Origin: Arthrobacter sp. CJ23
GTDB taxonomy: Bacteria; Actinomycetota; Actinomycetes; Actinomycetales; Micrococcaceae
Direction of reading: 5' to 3'
DNA length: 64,000 nucleotides
NCBI RefSeq assembly: GCF_024741795.1
Contig: NZ_CP102950.1
Span: 2,542,001-2,606,000 of the forward strand
Below, one piece after another: positions 44,056-53,198 of the stretch (positions within the stretch are counted from its first letter, which is position 1; every line of letters begins with the position of its first letter). Made by a program: the position numbers and the translations under genes. Below the pieces are notes generated by a model. The model did not search any database and was not told the origin of the DNA. It saw only the letters and a program-made list of their open reading frames with translations.

Positions 44056-44850
44056 TTGGCAACAAGGTCGCGGGATGACCGCGAAGCCAGACGGCGCATC
44101 CGGCAGATGGAGGCCAAGCGCGAACTGCGGCAGGAACAGGGGAAACGGCGCCGCCGTGACAACACCCTGGCAGTCGGTGCCGGCACCCTTGCTGTTGTTC
44201 TCGCCGTCATCCTGCAGCTGGCAGTCTTCAGTTCCAACCCCACGGAGGAGGAGTTCGCCGCGGCCGAGGCGGGACTGACCTCGCCGTCGCCGTCGCCGTC
44301 GCCCTCCAACGGACCGGACATTCCCAAGCCGGAAACCGCGGCAGGAAAGACCTTCACCGGCGAGCTCAAGCTCAACGGCAGCGTTGTGGGTGTCGAACTT
44401 GACGGAAATACGGCCCCCCAGGCGGCGGCCGTCTACAAATCGCTCAGCGACGCCGGCTACTACAACGGGGCCAGCTGCCACAGGTTGACCACCGGGGATA
44501 CCTTCGCCCTGCTGCAGTGCGGGGCCAAGACCCCGGACGGTTCGGACGATCCTGCCTACCGCTGGGGACCGCTGGAAAACACCCCGGCGGACAACAAATA
44601 CGTGGCCGGAACCATCGCCGTGGCGCGCACCTCCGGGAATGCCTACGGCAACGGCCACCAGTTCTTCATTGTCTACAAGGACACGGAAATCCCGGCCGAC
44701 CAGGCCGGCGGCTACTCCGTGGTCGGCAAGGTCACCACCGGGCTGGACGTCATTACCACCATCGCGGCGGCAGGCATCACTCCCGGCAGCAGCCCTTCCG
44801 ACGGCACCCCTGTGGCAGCTGTCACGATAGACTCGTTCTCTCTGAAGTAA
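44056..44850 (+). CDS. Membrane-anchored cyclophilin-type peptidyl-prolyl isomerase
   Basis: A 264-residue protein with a basic N-terminus, one transmembrane helix (about residues 37-58) and a Ser/Pro linker, then a cyclophilin domain on the outer face (GASCHRLTTGDTFALLQCGA, YVAGTIAVARTSGNAYGNG, HQFFIVYKD). The arginine of the active site is kept; the usual QGGD is QCGA. It should help fold secreted proteins, if active. TTG 44056 has AGGAGG four bases upstream. In M. tuberculosis a ppiB-like gene (Rv2582) sits in the same hisS-relA interval. Confidence 0.88.
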   Translation: MATRSRDDREARRRIRQMEAKRELRQEQGKRRRRDNTLAVGAGTLAVVLAVILQLAVFSSNPTEEEFAAAEAGLTSPSPSPSPSNGPDIPKPETAAGKTFTGELKLNGSVVGVELDGNTAPQAAAVYKSLSDAGYYNGASCHRLTTGDTFALLQCGAKTPDGSDDPAYRWGPLENTPADNKYVAGTIAVARTSGNAYGNGHQFFIVYKDTEIPADQAGGYSVVGKVTTGLDVITTIAAAGITPGSSPSDGTPVAAVTIDSFSLK

Positions 44851-44917
44851 CTTGCTCCGGACCCACGGTCCGCGGCGCATTACCTTAGCAGTCCCTCCAA
44901 GCGAAAGACTTTTAGCG

Positions 44918-46471
44918 GTGACAGACAGTCAGAAATCCGACGAAACAGCAGTAGTGGCCAACGATGAGGCAGTCGAGGCTCCCGAGGCGGCAACGCCCGA
45001 GGCCCCGGCAGCGGCTCCCGAGGAAGACGGCGCAGGCACGGAAGCGCCGGCAGAAGCCCCGGTGGAAACCCCGATGGCAGAGCCCGCCGCGGCTCCGGAG
45101 GAAAGCCCCGCGACTCCTGCCACGCCGCGACCGGCAGCCCCCTCCCCTTCGGCCTTCGCCGCCCGGCCCAAGGCCGCAGCAGGCGTTGTTCCCGCCGCCC
45201 CGGCAGTGTCGGCGGCGTCGCTGGCCGAGGCCGCCAAGTGGGGACGCGCCGAAGGTGACGGGCACGTCTTCCTGACGATCGACGGCGCCGAGCAGCCCGT
45301 GGGCCAGTACCCCGGGGTCAGCCCCGAGGAAGCCCTGGGCTACTTCGCCCGAAAGTTCGACGACGTCATCGCCCAGGTTGTCCTCATGGAACACCGCGTG
45401 GAGTCCAAGGCTCCTGCGACCGACATGCAGAAGACCGTGGCCCATCTGCGCGAGCAGCTTGGCGAGGGCAACATGGTGGGCGACATCCGCTCCGCCGAAG
45501 CCCGCCTTGAGTCGCTCTCCGTCCGGATTGCCGAGCTGGAGAAATCCGAGAAGGCTGCCCACGACGCCGTCCGCGCCACCGAGCTGGCAGCACGCGAGGC
45601 AATCGTGGCGGAGGCTGAAACCATCTCCGCGCAGGATCCTTCCCAGATCCAGTGGAAGACCTCCAGCGCGCGGATGAACGAGCTCTTCGAGACCTGGAAG
45701 GTCGCCCAGAAGAGCGGCATCCGCCTGGGCCGCAGCAACGAGGACGCCCTGTGGAAGCGGTTCCGTTCCGCACGGACCGTGTTCGACCGGCACCGCCGCG
45801 CCTATTTCTCCCAGCTGGACAGCACCAACTCGGCTGCGAAGTCGGCCAAGGAGAGCCTCATCGCCGAGGCCGAGGCACTCTCGTCCTCCACCGACTGGGG
45901 CTACGCGGCCGGCGAATACCGCCGCCTCATGGACCAGTGGAAGGCCACTCCGCGCGCCAGCCGCAAGGATGACGATGCCCTGTGGACCCGGTTCCGCGCC
46001 GCCCAGGACGTTTTCTTCAGCAACCGCCAGGCTGCCAATGACGAGATCGACCAGCAGTACACGGTCAACCTTTCCGTCAAGGAACAGCTCGTGGTTGAGG
46101 CCCAGGCCCTGCTGCCGATCACGGACCTCAACGCCGCCAAGAAGGCCCTGCAGTCCATCCGCGACCGCTGGGAAGAAGCCGGCAAGGTCCCGCGCGCAGA
46201 CATGGGACGCATCGAGGCCGGGCTGCGCAAAGTGGAGGACGCCGTGCGCGAGGCCGAGGACGACAAGTGGCGCCGGAGCAACCCGGAGACCAAGGCTCGC
46301 ACCAACAGCGCCCTGTCACAGCTGGAATCCGCCATTGCCGGGCTCCGGGAGGACCTGGAGAAGGCCGAAAAAGCCGGCGACCAGCGCCGCATCAAGGCAG
46401 CCCGCGAAGCTCTCGAAGCCCGCGAGTCCTGGCTCGACCAGATCCAGCGTTCGGCCAGCGACCTCGCCTAG
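44918..46471 (+). CDS. DUF349 domain-containing protein
   Basis: A 517-residue protein: an Ala/Pro/Glu-rich low-complexity N-terminal region (residues 1-95), then helical repeats. Three DUF349 units are visible, with cores TWKVAQKSGIRLGRSNEDALW, MDQWKATPRASRKDDDALW and IRDRWEEAGKVPRADMG, each followed by a charged coiled-coil helix. DUF349 proteins are widespread and their biochemical role is not settled. GTG 44918 was chosen; it has a weak GAAAG upstream. An upstream in-frame start would add 22 residues. No signal peptide. Confidence 0.85.
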   Translation: MTDSQKSDETAVVANDEAVEAPEAATPEAPAAAPEEDGAGTEAPAEAPVETPMAEPAAAPEESPATPATPRPAAPSPSAFAARPKAAAGVVPAAPAVSAASLAEAAKWGRAEGDGHVFLTIDGAEQPVGQYPGVSPEEALGYFARKFDDVIAQVVLMEHRVESKAPATDMQKTVAHLREQLGEGNMVGDIRSAEARLESLSVRIAELEKSEKAAHDAVRATELAAREAIVAEAETISAQDPSQIQWKTSSARMNELFETWKVAQKSGIRLGRSNEDALWKRFRSARTVFDRHRRAYFSQLDSTNSAAKSAKESLIAEAEALSSSTDWGYAAGEYRRLMDQWKATPRASRKDDDALWTRFRAAQDVFFSNRQAANDEIDQQYTVNLSVKEQLVVEAQALLPITDLNAAKKALQSIRDRWEEAGKVPRADMGRIEAGLRKVEDAVREAEDDKWRRSNPETKARTNSALSQLESAIAGLREDLEKAEKAGDQRRIKAAREALEARESWLDQIQRSASDLA

Positions 46472-46521
46472 GCCGGAGCACCCGCCGCCGAAGGCATTCT
46501 TCTGAGGCGTTGCTCTTCACA

Positions 46522-46567
46522 TACAGGCTCCGTCCCGGTTATCCACATAACCGGGACGGAGCCTGTA
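46522..46567. terminator. Terminator after DUF349 gene
   Basis: A perfect 21-bp stem, from TACAGGCTCCGTCCC to its complement, with a 4-base loop (CCAC). The top reads GGTTATCCACATAACC, so a TTATCCACA sequence lies across the loop. It lies about 50 bases after the DUF349 stop. Confidence 0.88.
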
Positions 46568-46598
46568 CTCGTTGGGGAGGGCAGGAAAAGATGGCTGA

Positions 46599-47192
46599 AT
46601 GGTCAACGAGTCCGCGTCTCCGCATCAGCAGGAAGCCCAGTGCCTGGAGCTCTACGCTCCGAGCCCGCTGTTCAGCTGGGCTGAGCTGCAGTCGATGGCC
46701 GCCGACGGCGTGCTGCAGCCCCTGTACGGCCGCAGTTTCACGGCCCCGGGTGTCAGCGTGACGCCGCGGCTGCGTGCCCGCGCAGCGGCCCTGACGGTGC
46801 CGGAGAAGATCCGGACCAAGGTGGTGGCCGGCCGCATGACGGCGGCATGGATCTACGGCTGCGGCGAGCCGCCGGAGCGGCTGTCCCTGCTGGTGGACGC
46901 CGGGCACCGGATCTCCAGCCTGCGCTCCACGCGCGGCTGTATGCTCCATGAGGTCAAGCTCGGCAAGTTCGACGTCGTGAGCATGGGCGGGATGCTCGTC
47001 ACCAGCCCGCTGCGCACGGCCGTGGACGTGGCCCTGCACGTGGAGGCCGAACGCGCCCTGCCCGTGCTGAGGCTGCTGCTGGCGCACGAAGACCTGGGCG
47101 TGCGGCTGCGCCTGGTGATGCTGGCCGTTGAGGCCTCCCCCAGGGTGCCGCACAAGAAGGCGGCCCTGGCCAAGCTGGAAGTCCTCGCCTGA
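46599..47192 (+). CDS. AbiEi-like protein (type IV antitoxin-like), orphan
   Basis: A 197-residue protein. The N-terminal part (SPLFSWAELQSMAADGVLQPLYGRSF) fits the winged-helix of AbiEi-type antitoxins and related proteins, followed by a domain with VVAGRMTAAWIYGCG and VTSPLRTAVDVAL, the latter typical of the DUF559/AbiEi-associated middle region. No AbiEii nucleotidyltransferase toxin is adjacent, so it is an orphan. Actinobacteria carry many such solitary proteins; a toxin-antitoxin role is not shown. ATG with a weak GGAAAAG upstream. Confidence 0.7.
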   Translation: MVNESASPHQQEAQCLELYAPSPLFSWAELQSMAADGVLQPLYGRSFTAPGVSVTPRLRARAAALTVPEKIRTKVVAGRMTAAWIYGCGEPPERLSLLVDAGHRISSLRSTRGCMLHEVKLGKFDVVSMGGMLVTSPLRTAVDVALHVEAERALPVLRLLLAHEDLGVRLRLVMLAVEASPRVPHKKAALAKLEVLA

Positions 47193-47211
47193 TATGCGTG
47201 CCGCCGCGTGC

Positions 47212-49605
47212 CTAGCCGCGCCGGCGGTTCCCCGTGGTGCGGTAGACGTCGAACACGCCGTCGATCCTGCGGACCGCGCTGAGCACGTGGTGCAGGTACT
47301 TGGGGTCTCCCATTTCAAACGCAAACTTGGAGATCGCCACGCGGTCGCTGGAGGTGTGCACCGAGGCGGCCAGGATGTTGACGTGGTTTTCGGACAGCAC
47401 GCGGGTGACGTCCGAAAGCAGCGACTTCCGGTCCAGGGCTTCCACCTGGATCTCCACCAGGAAGACACTGGACTGCGTGGGCGCCCATTCGACTTCCACG
47501 ATCCTGTCCGGCTGGTCGCGCAGTTCGGAAACGTTGGTGCAGTCCGTACGGTGCACCGACACCCCGGAGCCACGCGTCACGAAGCCCAGGATCGGGTCCG
47601 GCGGTACGGGCGTGCAACAGCGGGCCAGCTTCACCCACACGTCGTCCACGCCGCGGACCACCACGCCGGAATCGGCGAACTTGGACTTCGCCACCTGGGT
47701 GGGGATGCTGACCTCGTCCAGGTCCTCGTCCGGCGTCTCATTGCCGCCGAGATGCTCAACGAGCTTCTCCATGACGGACTGCACGGAGGTGTGGTTGTCT
47801 CCCACGCCGGCGTAGAGCCCGGAAATGTCGACGTAGTGGAAATCCTCCGCCACCTTGGACAGGGCGTCATGGGTCATGAGCTTCTGCAAGGGGAGGTTGT
47901 GCTTGCGCATCCCGCGCGTGAGCATTTCCTTGCCGCGGTCGATGGCTTCCTCGCGGCGTTCCTTGCTGAACCACTGCCGGATCTTGTTGCGCGCACGCGC
48001 GGACTTGACGAAGTGCTGCCAGTCCTGGCTGGGACCGGCACCTTCGGCCTTGGACGTGAAGATCTCCACCCAGTCGCCGTGGTTGAGTTCGCTGTTGAGC
48101 GGGACCAGCTTGCCGTTGACCCGGGCACCGATGGTCCGGTGGCCCACTTCGGTGTGGACGGCGTAGGCGAAGTCCACGGGGGTCGATCCCGCGGGCAGGG
48201 CCATGACCTCGCCCTTGGGGGTGAACACGAACACCTCGCGGGCGTTGATCTCGTAGCGGAGCGAATCCAGGAACTCCCCCGGATCGGAGGTTTCCTGCTG
48301 CCAGTCCACCAAGGAACGCAGCCAGCCCATGTCGCCGTCGCGCGGGCTGCCGGGGCCCACCGCGGTGCGGTTCGGCTGGTCCTTGTACTTCCAGTGCGCC
48401 GCCACACCGTATTCGGCACGGCGGTGCATCTCGTGGGTGCGGATCTGGATCTCCACGGGCTTGCCGCCCGGGCCGATGACCGTGGTGTGCAGGGACTGGT
48501 ACATGTTGAACTTCGGCATGGCGATGTAGTCCTTGAACCGCCCGGGCAGGGGGTTCCACCGCGAATGCAGGGTGCCGAGAGCCGCGTAGCAGTCGCGGAC
48601 CGAATCCACCAGGACACGGACGCCCATGAGGTCGTTGATGTCGTCGAAGTCCTTGTCCCGGACGATCATCTTCTGGTAGATCGAGTAGTAGTGCTTGGGA
48701 CGGCCCGTGATGGTGGCCTTGATGCGGGAGGTGCGCAGGTCGTCGGCGATTTGGTTGCGGATGACGCTGAGGCTCTTTTCGCGCTCCGGCGTCCGGTCCC
48801 CCACCATGCGGACGATTTCCTCGTACACCTTGGGGTACAGGGCCGCGAAGGAGAGGTCCTCGAGCTCCCACTTGACGGTGTTCATGCCGAGGCGGTGGGC
48901 CAGCGGCGCGAAGATCTCCAGGGTTTCGCGGGCCTTGCGGGACGAGGACTCGGCCGAAACGAAGCGCCAGGTGCGCGCGTTGTGGAGACGGTCCGCGAGC
49001 TTGATCATCAGCACACGGATGTCCTTGGCCATGGCCACGACCATCTTGCGCACGGTCTCGGACTGCGCTGCCTCGCCGAAGCTGACCTTGTCCAGTTTGG
49101 TGACGCCGTCCACCAGCATGGCCACTTCCGGGCCGAAGTCCGCCGTCAGGTCGGCCAGGGTGTACGGCGTGTCCTCGACGGTGTCGTGCAACAGCGCCGC
49201 GGCCAGGGTGGTGCCCGTCATGCCCAGTTCCGCCAGAATGGTGGCGACGGCGACGGGGTGCGTGATGTAGGGATCGCCGCTCTTGCGCTTCTGCCCCTGG
49301 TGGCTGCGTTCGGCAACGGTGAATGCCCGCTGGATCAGGTCCAGGTCTTCCCGGGGGTTGTTGGCGCGCACCGTGCGCAGCAGCGGCTCCAGGATCGGTG
49401 AGTAGGGTGCCACGCCGCGGCCGGTGAGCCTGGCAAGCCGCGAACGCGTGCGCTCGCGGCGTCCGGGGAAGGTGGGACGCACGCCGGGAGTATCCAGGGG
49501 CACCGCGCCGGAAGCGCGGCCCATCTCAGCAGATCCCGGACCGGGTACACCGCTGTAACTGTCGTCCCCGCCCGCCGGCGGCGCCGACGTCGTACGTTCT
49601 TCCAC
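47212..49605 (-). CDS. relA: Bifunctional (p)ppGpp synthetase/hydrolase Rel
   Basis: The single long Rel protein makes and degrades (p)ppGpp. The order of domains is HD hydrolase (HDTVEDT near residue 140), RelA_SpoT synthetase ([20 protein letters not shown]), TGS ([20 protein letters not shown]) and C-terminal ACT ([14 protein letters not shown] and beyond). The intact HD motif and the RFKD (RXKD) rather than EXDD motif in the synthetase indicate a bifunctional enzyme. GTG 49605 was chosen because GAGGGG lies seven bases upstream; GTG 49620 would add five residues. The N-terminal 70 residues are low-complexity. It has its own promoter after the secF terminator. Confidence 0.96.
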   Translation of the reverse strand: MEERTTSAPPAGGDDSYSGVPGPGSAEMGRASGAVPLDTPGVRPTFPGRRERTRSRLARLTGRGVAPYSPILEPLLRTVRANNPREDLDLIQRAFTVAERSHQGQKRKSGDPYITHPVAVATILAELGMTGTTLAAALLHDTVEDTPYTLADLTADFGPEVAMLVDGVTKLDKVSFGEAAQSETVRKMVVAMAKDIRVLMIKLADRLHNARTWRFVSAESSSRKARETLEIFAPLAHRLGMNTVKWELEDLSFAALYPKVYEEIVRMVGDRTPEREKSLSVIRNQIADDLRTSRIKATITGRPKHYYSIYQKMIVRDKDFDDINDLMGVRVLVDSVRDCYAALGTLHSRWNPLPGRFKDYIAMPKFNMYQSLHTTVIGPGGKPVEIQIRTHEMHRRAEYGVAAHWKYKDQPNRTAVGPGSPRDGDMGWLRSLVDWQQETSDPGEFLDSLRYEINAREVFVFTPKGEVMALPAGSTPVDFAYAVHTEVGHRTIGARVNGKLVPLNSELNHGDWVEIFTSKAEGAGPSQDWQHFVKSARARNKIRQWFSKERREEAIDRGKEMLTRGMRKHNLPLQKLMTHDALSKVAEDFHYVDISGLYAGVGDNHTSVQSVMEKLVEHLGGNETPDEDLDEVSIPTQVAKSKFADSGVVVRGVDDVWVKLARCCTPVPPDPILGFVTRGSGVSVHRTDCTNVSELRDQPDRIVEVEWAPTQSSVFLVEIQVEALDRKSLLSDVTRVLSENHVNILAASVHTSSDRVAISKFAFEMGDPKYLHHVLSAVRRIDGVFDVYRTTGNRRRG

Positions 49606-49638
49606 AGAAGCACCCCTCACGACTGATTTAATTCTTCC

Positions 49639-49666
49639 AGTCTATTCCCGCAGGTTAACACTCCAA
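49639..49666 (-). promoter_or_regulatory. relA promoter
   Basis: On the minus strand TTGGAG (complement of 49661-49666), a 16-base spacer and TAGACT (49639-49644) give a reasonable sigma-70-type promoter. The leader to GTG 49605 would be about 27 bases. Confidence 0.5.
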
Positions 49667-49699
49667 CAACCGGACAGCACCATGACGAACTCGCCAATA

Positions 49700-49740
49700 G
49701 CAAGGGCCGGCCCCGCCGTTGTGGCGGGACCGGCCCTTGC
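49700..49740. terminator. Terminator after secF
   Basis: GCAAGGGCCGG and CCGGCCCTTGC pair perfectly, with CCGCC/GGCGG pairing inside, 14 bases after the secF stop. It separates secDF from relA. Confidence 0.88.
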
Positions 49741-49753
49741 GTTGTGGTGTCAG

Positions 49754-50758
49754 CTAGACGGTGGCTGCCTCGGAGGCAGCATCCGCACGGCGCTGGGCCA
49801 CCTTTTTGGCCTGCTTGACCAGCTCCGGCTCGCCCTGGCGGAGCCAGGCATAGAGCGGGGCCGCGATGAAGATCGTGGCGGCGGTGCCGATCAGGATGCC
49901 GACAAACAGGGCCAGCGAGAGGTCGCGCAGGGTTCCGGCGCCCAGGAGTCCGGCACCGATGAAGAGGATTGCGGCAACCGGCAGGACGGCAACCATCATG
50001 GTGTTGATGGACCGGACCAGGGTCTGGTTGACGGCGAGGTTGACCTCTTCGGCGAACGTGCGCCGGCTGGAGGTGGTGATGTCCGCGGTGTTCTCGCGGA
50101 TCTTGTCGAAGACCACCACCGTGTCGTACAGCGAGTAGCTGAGCACGGTCAGGAAGCCGATGATCGCAGACGGCGTCACTTCGAAATCGCTGAGGGCGTA
50201 GACGCCCGCCGTGGTGAACATCGTGACGAGCATGCCCGCGAGGGCTGACAGCGACATCTTCCAGGTCCGGAAGTAGAGCGCCATGAGCACGGCGGCAAGG
50301 CCCACGAAGACCACCAGGCCGATCAGTGCCTGCTTGGTCACGTCCTGTCCCCAGGTGGGGCCGACGAATGTGGAGGTGACCTCGTTCTCAGTGACGCCGT
50401 AGGCGCTGGTGAGGCCTTCCTTGACCCGGATGGTCTCGTCCTCGCTCAGCTTGTCCGTCTGGATGCGCATGGTGGTGCCGGCCACGTTGGCAACGCGCGG
50501 TACAGCCCCGGCAACCACGTCGTGGACCGCCTTTTCACCGAGGGCAGCGGAGGTGGTCTTCACGTTGGAGACCGTGAATTCCGAGCCGCCGCGGAACTCG
50601 ATTCCCAGGTTGAAGCCGCCCTTGGCGGCCGGAATCAGGATGGACAGGGCCACGGCCACGGCCGCGATGATGAACCAGATCTTCTTGGCGGCAACAAAGT
50701 TGTACGAGCGCTTGCCCGTGTAGAGCTCATTGCCGAAGGTTGCGAAGCTCGATGTCAT
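49754..50758 (-). CDS. secF: Protein translocase subunit SecF
   Basis: SecF works with SecD to complete protein export using the proton gradient. The 334-residue protein has the usual six transmembrane helices, a periplasmic-side loop after the first, and LGIEFRGGSEFTVSN near residue 51 and GFLTVLSYSLYDTVVVFDKIREN in the second half. The start shares one base with the secD stop (TAATG). Confidence 0.97.
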   Translation of the reverse strand: MTSSFATFGNELYTGKRSYNFVAAKKIWFIIAAVAVALSILIPAAKGGFNLGIEFRGGSEFTVSNVKTTSAALGEKAVHDVVAGAVPRVANVAGTTMRIQTDKLSEDETIRVKEGLTSAYGVTENEVTSTFVGPTWGQDVTKQALIGLVVFVGLAAVLMALYFRTWKMSLSALAGMLVTMFTTAGVYALSDFEVTPSAIIGFLTVLSYSLYDTVVVFDKIRENTADITTSSRRTFAEEVNLAVNQTLVRSINTMMVAVLPVAAILFIGAGLLGAGTLRDLSLALFVGILIGTAATIFIAAPLYAWLRQGEPELVKQAKKVAQRRADAASEAATV

Positions 50759-52500
50759 TACTTCTCCTCCTTGGTGCCGTTGGAAGAGCCAGTCAGCTGG
50801 CCCTGCTTTTCGGCAAGGCGCCGTTCGGCAATGGTCATGCGGCGTTCTGCCTCGGCCACGGCGCCGGTGTTGCGGGCGCGGACCACGGCGGGCTTCTCCG
50901 TAGGCGTGCGGAGCCGGCCGGCGCCGCGGTACAGGGGCACGGCGCCCAGGCGGTCCGGCGAAAGGCCGGAGAACCGGTGGCCCTCGCCGAAGAACTTGGT
51001 ACGGGCAAGCAGCTGCAGAACCGGGTGGGTGAAGATGAACACGACCAGAAGGTCGGCCACGGCCGTCAGGCCCAGCGTAAACGCGAAGCCTCGAACGTTG
51101 CCCACGGCCACGAAGTACAGCACCAGGGCCGCCAGCAGGTTGACGGCCTTGGAGGCAAGAACAGTGCGCTTGGCGCGCTTCCAGCCGTTCTCGACGGCGG
51201 ACACCAGGCCACGGCCCTCACGCAGTTCGTCGCGGATGCGTTCGAAGTAGACGATGAAGGAGTCGGCAGTCTGGCCGATGGCCACGATCAGGCCGGCGAC
51301 ACCGGCCAGGGAGAGGCGGTAGTTCTCTGTCCAGCCAAGGATGGCGATGGCCAGGTAGGTCAGGGCACCTGCCACCACCAGGGAGGCAATGGTGACGAAG
51401 CCCAGGGCCCGGTACTGGAACAGCGAGTAGACAACCACCAGCAGGAGGCCGATCAGGCCGGCCAGCAGGCCGAGGCGGAGCTGTTCGCCACCGAGTGTGG
51501 CCGAAATCTGCTGCTCGGACTGGATTTCAAAGCTGATGGGCAGCGCACCATAGCGGAGCTGGTCGGAGAGCGCCTTGGCCGATGCCTGCGTGAAGTTGCC
51601 CGTGATCTGCGGACGGCCGTCGGTGATGACAGCAAGGGAACGCGGCGCCGAAATGACCTTGTCGTCCAGGACGATGGCGAACTGCGACTTGGGGTCATTG
51701 CCGCTCTCGCCGCCGGCGGCGATGTAGAACTGGTTCAGGCGCTCGGTGACAGCTTTGAACTTGGCAGCGGCATCGCCGTTGAACACGATGTTGACGCCCC
51801 AGGAGTTGGTGACCGAGCCCTGGGCTCCCTGGACCTGGCTGAAGGAAGAGTCAGTGATGTCCTGGCCCTTGACCTCAACGGGACCCAGGATGTATTTCAG
51901 GCCGGTGGAGGGCTCGCAGGTCACCAGTGGCTTGGCCGGGTCGGAGCGTTGCTGCTTGTCCGTTGCAGGGTTCACGCAGTCCAAGGCTTCGAAGGTCTTC
52001 ACGACGTCGGCGGTGACCCAGTTGGAGTCGCTCGCGTTGGCGGGCGCTGCGGCGGGCTTGGGCAGCTGGTCCTCCGGAGTGCGGGACTCAACGGGAACGG
52101 GATTGCCGTCACCGACGGCAATGACCGGACGGAAGTTCATGTCCGCCGAGGCCTGGATCAGCGCGCGGGTTTCCTTGGAAGGGGTTCCCGGGAGGCTGAC
52201 CACCACGTTGCGGCCGGACTGGGTGCTGATTTCGGCTTCGGCAACACCGGAACCGTCCACGCGCTGGCGGATGATGGCGACAGCCTGGTTGAGCTGCTCC
52301 TCATTGATGTCCCCCGAGCCCTCAACCTTGGGCGCCAGGATCATCTGGGTGCCGCCTTCAAGGTCCAGGGCCAGCTTGGGCGCCCAGCTCGCGTGACCCG
52401 AGATGACGCCGCCGCCGAGGACTGCTGTCAATACAACGAAAATTGCTCCAAGCCAAGTCAGCACCCTGCGGGCTGAGTTTTTGGGGCCGGTCCGTGCCAT
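50758..52500 (-). CDS. secD: Protein translocase subunit SecD
   Basis: SecD is the larger partner of SecF. The 580-residue protein shows the first helix, then KLALDLEGGTQMILAPK, the large extracytoplasmic P1 domain with a Pro-rich insertion (around residues 125-180), and five further helices with VAIGQTADSFIVYFERIRDELREG. The C-terminus extends into a basic soluble tail of about 90 residues. ATG 52500. A stem-loop precedes it. Confidence 0.97.
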   Translation of the reverse strand: MARTGPKNSARRVLTWLGAIFVVLTAVLGGGVISGHASWAPKLALDLEGGTQMILAPKVEGSGDINEEQLNQAVAIIRQRVDGSGVAEAEISTQSGRNVVVSLPGTPSKETRALIQASADMNFRPVIAVGDGNPVPVESRTPEDQLPKPAAAPANASDSNWVTADVVKTFEALDCVNPATDKQQRSDPAKPLVTCEPSTGLKYILGPVEVKGQDITDSSFSQVQGAQGSVTNSWGVNIVFNGDAAAKFKAVTERLNQFYIAAGGESGNDPKSQFAIVLDDKVISAPRSLAVITDGRPQITGNFTQASAKALSDQLRYGALPISFEIQSEQQISATLGGEQLRLGLLAGLIGLLLVVVYSLFQYRALGFVTIASLVVAGALTYLAIAILGWTENYRLSLAGVAGLIVAIGQTADSFIVYFERIRDELREGRGLVSAVENGWKRAKRTVLASKAVNLLAALVLYFVAVGNVRGFAFTLGLTAVADLLVVFIFTHPVLQLLARTKFFGEGHRFSGLSPDRLGAVPLYRGAGRLRTPTEKPAVVRARNTGAVAEAERRMTIAERRLAEKQGQLTGSSNGTKEEK

Positions 52501-52528
52501 TATCGATCTTCCTGTTGATGCCGGAACA

Positions 52529-52564
52529 GCCGCCGGCGGGCGCTGGTAAGCGCCTGCCGGCGGC
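52529..52564. promoter_or_regulatory. Stem-loop in yajC-secD gap
   Basis: GCCGCCGGCGGGCGCT pairs with AGCGCCTGCCGGCGGC with one G-T in 16 pairs over a GGTA loop, in the 113-base gap. No T-tract follows. It could adjust secD relative to yajC, or be a processing site. Confidence 0.5.
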
Positions 52565-52613
52565 GGTCCGCTGCCGGAGAGGTTGTCCGCGCGGTGTTCC
52601 CGCGGCTTACGGT

Positions 52614-53021
52614 CTAGCTGTCCTTCTTGTCCTCGCCGTTGAGGCGCGCAATGGTCTCGTCCGGGGTCTCGGAGGAGGCAGGCGTTTCAGTGCCGGCCGG
52701 AGCCTCGGCCTCGGCAGCCGTGAGGGAGGACGCGTCGTCCGGAACCACCGGGGCGGCCTCGGTGGGCTCGATGATCTTGGTCACGGCCTGGCGGTGCACG
52801 GTGGCCTCGGTGCCGGGAGACAGCTCGAGAACGACCTTATTCTCGGCCTCGTCCATCGAGACGATACGTCCGAACAGCCCGAAGCTGGTCATGACGTCCA
52901 CTCCGGGGGCAAACTTGGACTGCAGCGTTGCCTGCTGCTGCTGGGTCTTCTTGTTGCGGCGGAACATCATGAAGACAAAAAGTCCAAGCATGACGAACAG
53001 CAGTATGGTCATTGGATCCAC
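52614..53021 (-). CDS. yajC: Preprotein translocase accessory subunit YajC
   Basis: A 135-residue single-span membrane protein that associates with SecDF. Helix MTILLFVMLGLFVFMMFRRN starts at residue 4, followed by KKTQQQQATLQS and the conserved GVDVMTSFGLFGRIV. The acidic C-terminal tail is rich in Ala, Glu and Thr. GTG 53021 was chosen (VDPMTI); a reading from upstream would start in non-conserved sequence. Order yajC-secD-secF is universal. Confidence 0.93.
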   Translation of the reverse strand: MDPMTILLFVMLGLFVFMMFRRNKKTQQQQATLQSKFAPGVDVMTSFGLFGRIVSMDEAENKVVLELSPGTEATVHRQAVTKIIEPTEAAPVVPDDASSLTAAEAEAPAGTETPASSETPDETIARLNGEDKKDS

Positions 53022-53160
53022 AGGGAAGTTCCGTTCTGTACTTACGTTTCTGGTCCACGGCATCGTCCCGGCGGACCCTGCGGCTGTGAGGCGTTGCCCG
53101 CCGGCCGCGTGCTGCTCCGCGGTGGCGGCGCACAGATCCAAGGACTCGGACGTGCCGAGC

Positions 53161-53189
53161 GTCATACCAGTCTAGAGGGAAAAGCTGAA
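53161..53189 (-). promoter_or_regulatory. Candidate yajC promoter
   Basis: TTCAGC (complement of 53184-53189), a 17-base spacer and TATGAC (53161-53166) on the minus strand give a candidate promoter in the 177-base gap after ruvB. The -10 ends in C, not T, so support is modest. Confidence 0.35.
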
Positions 53190-53198
53190 CGCAAGGTG

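Noticed and set aside
47128..49401. A 757-codon plus-strand open frame opposite relA
   Set aside because: Antisense of relA, with no start signal and no recognisable domain.
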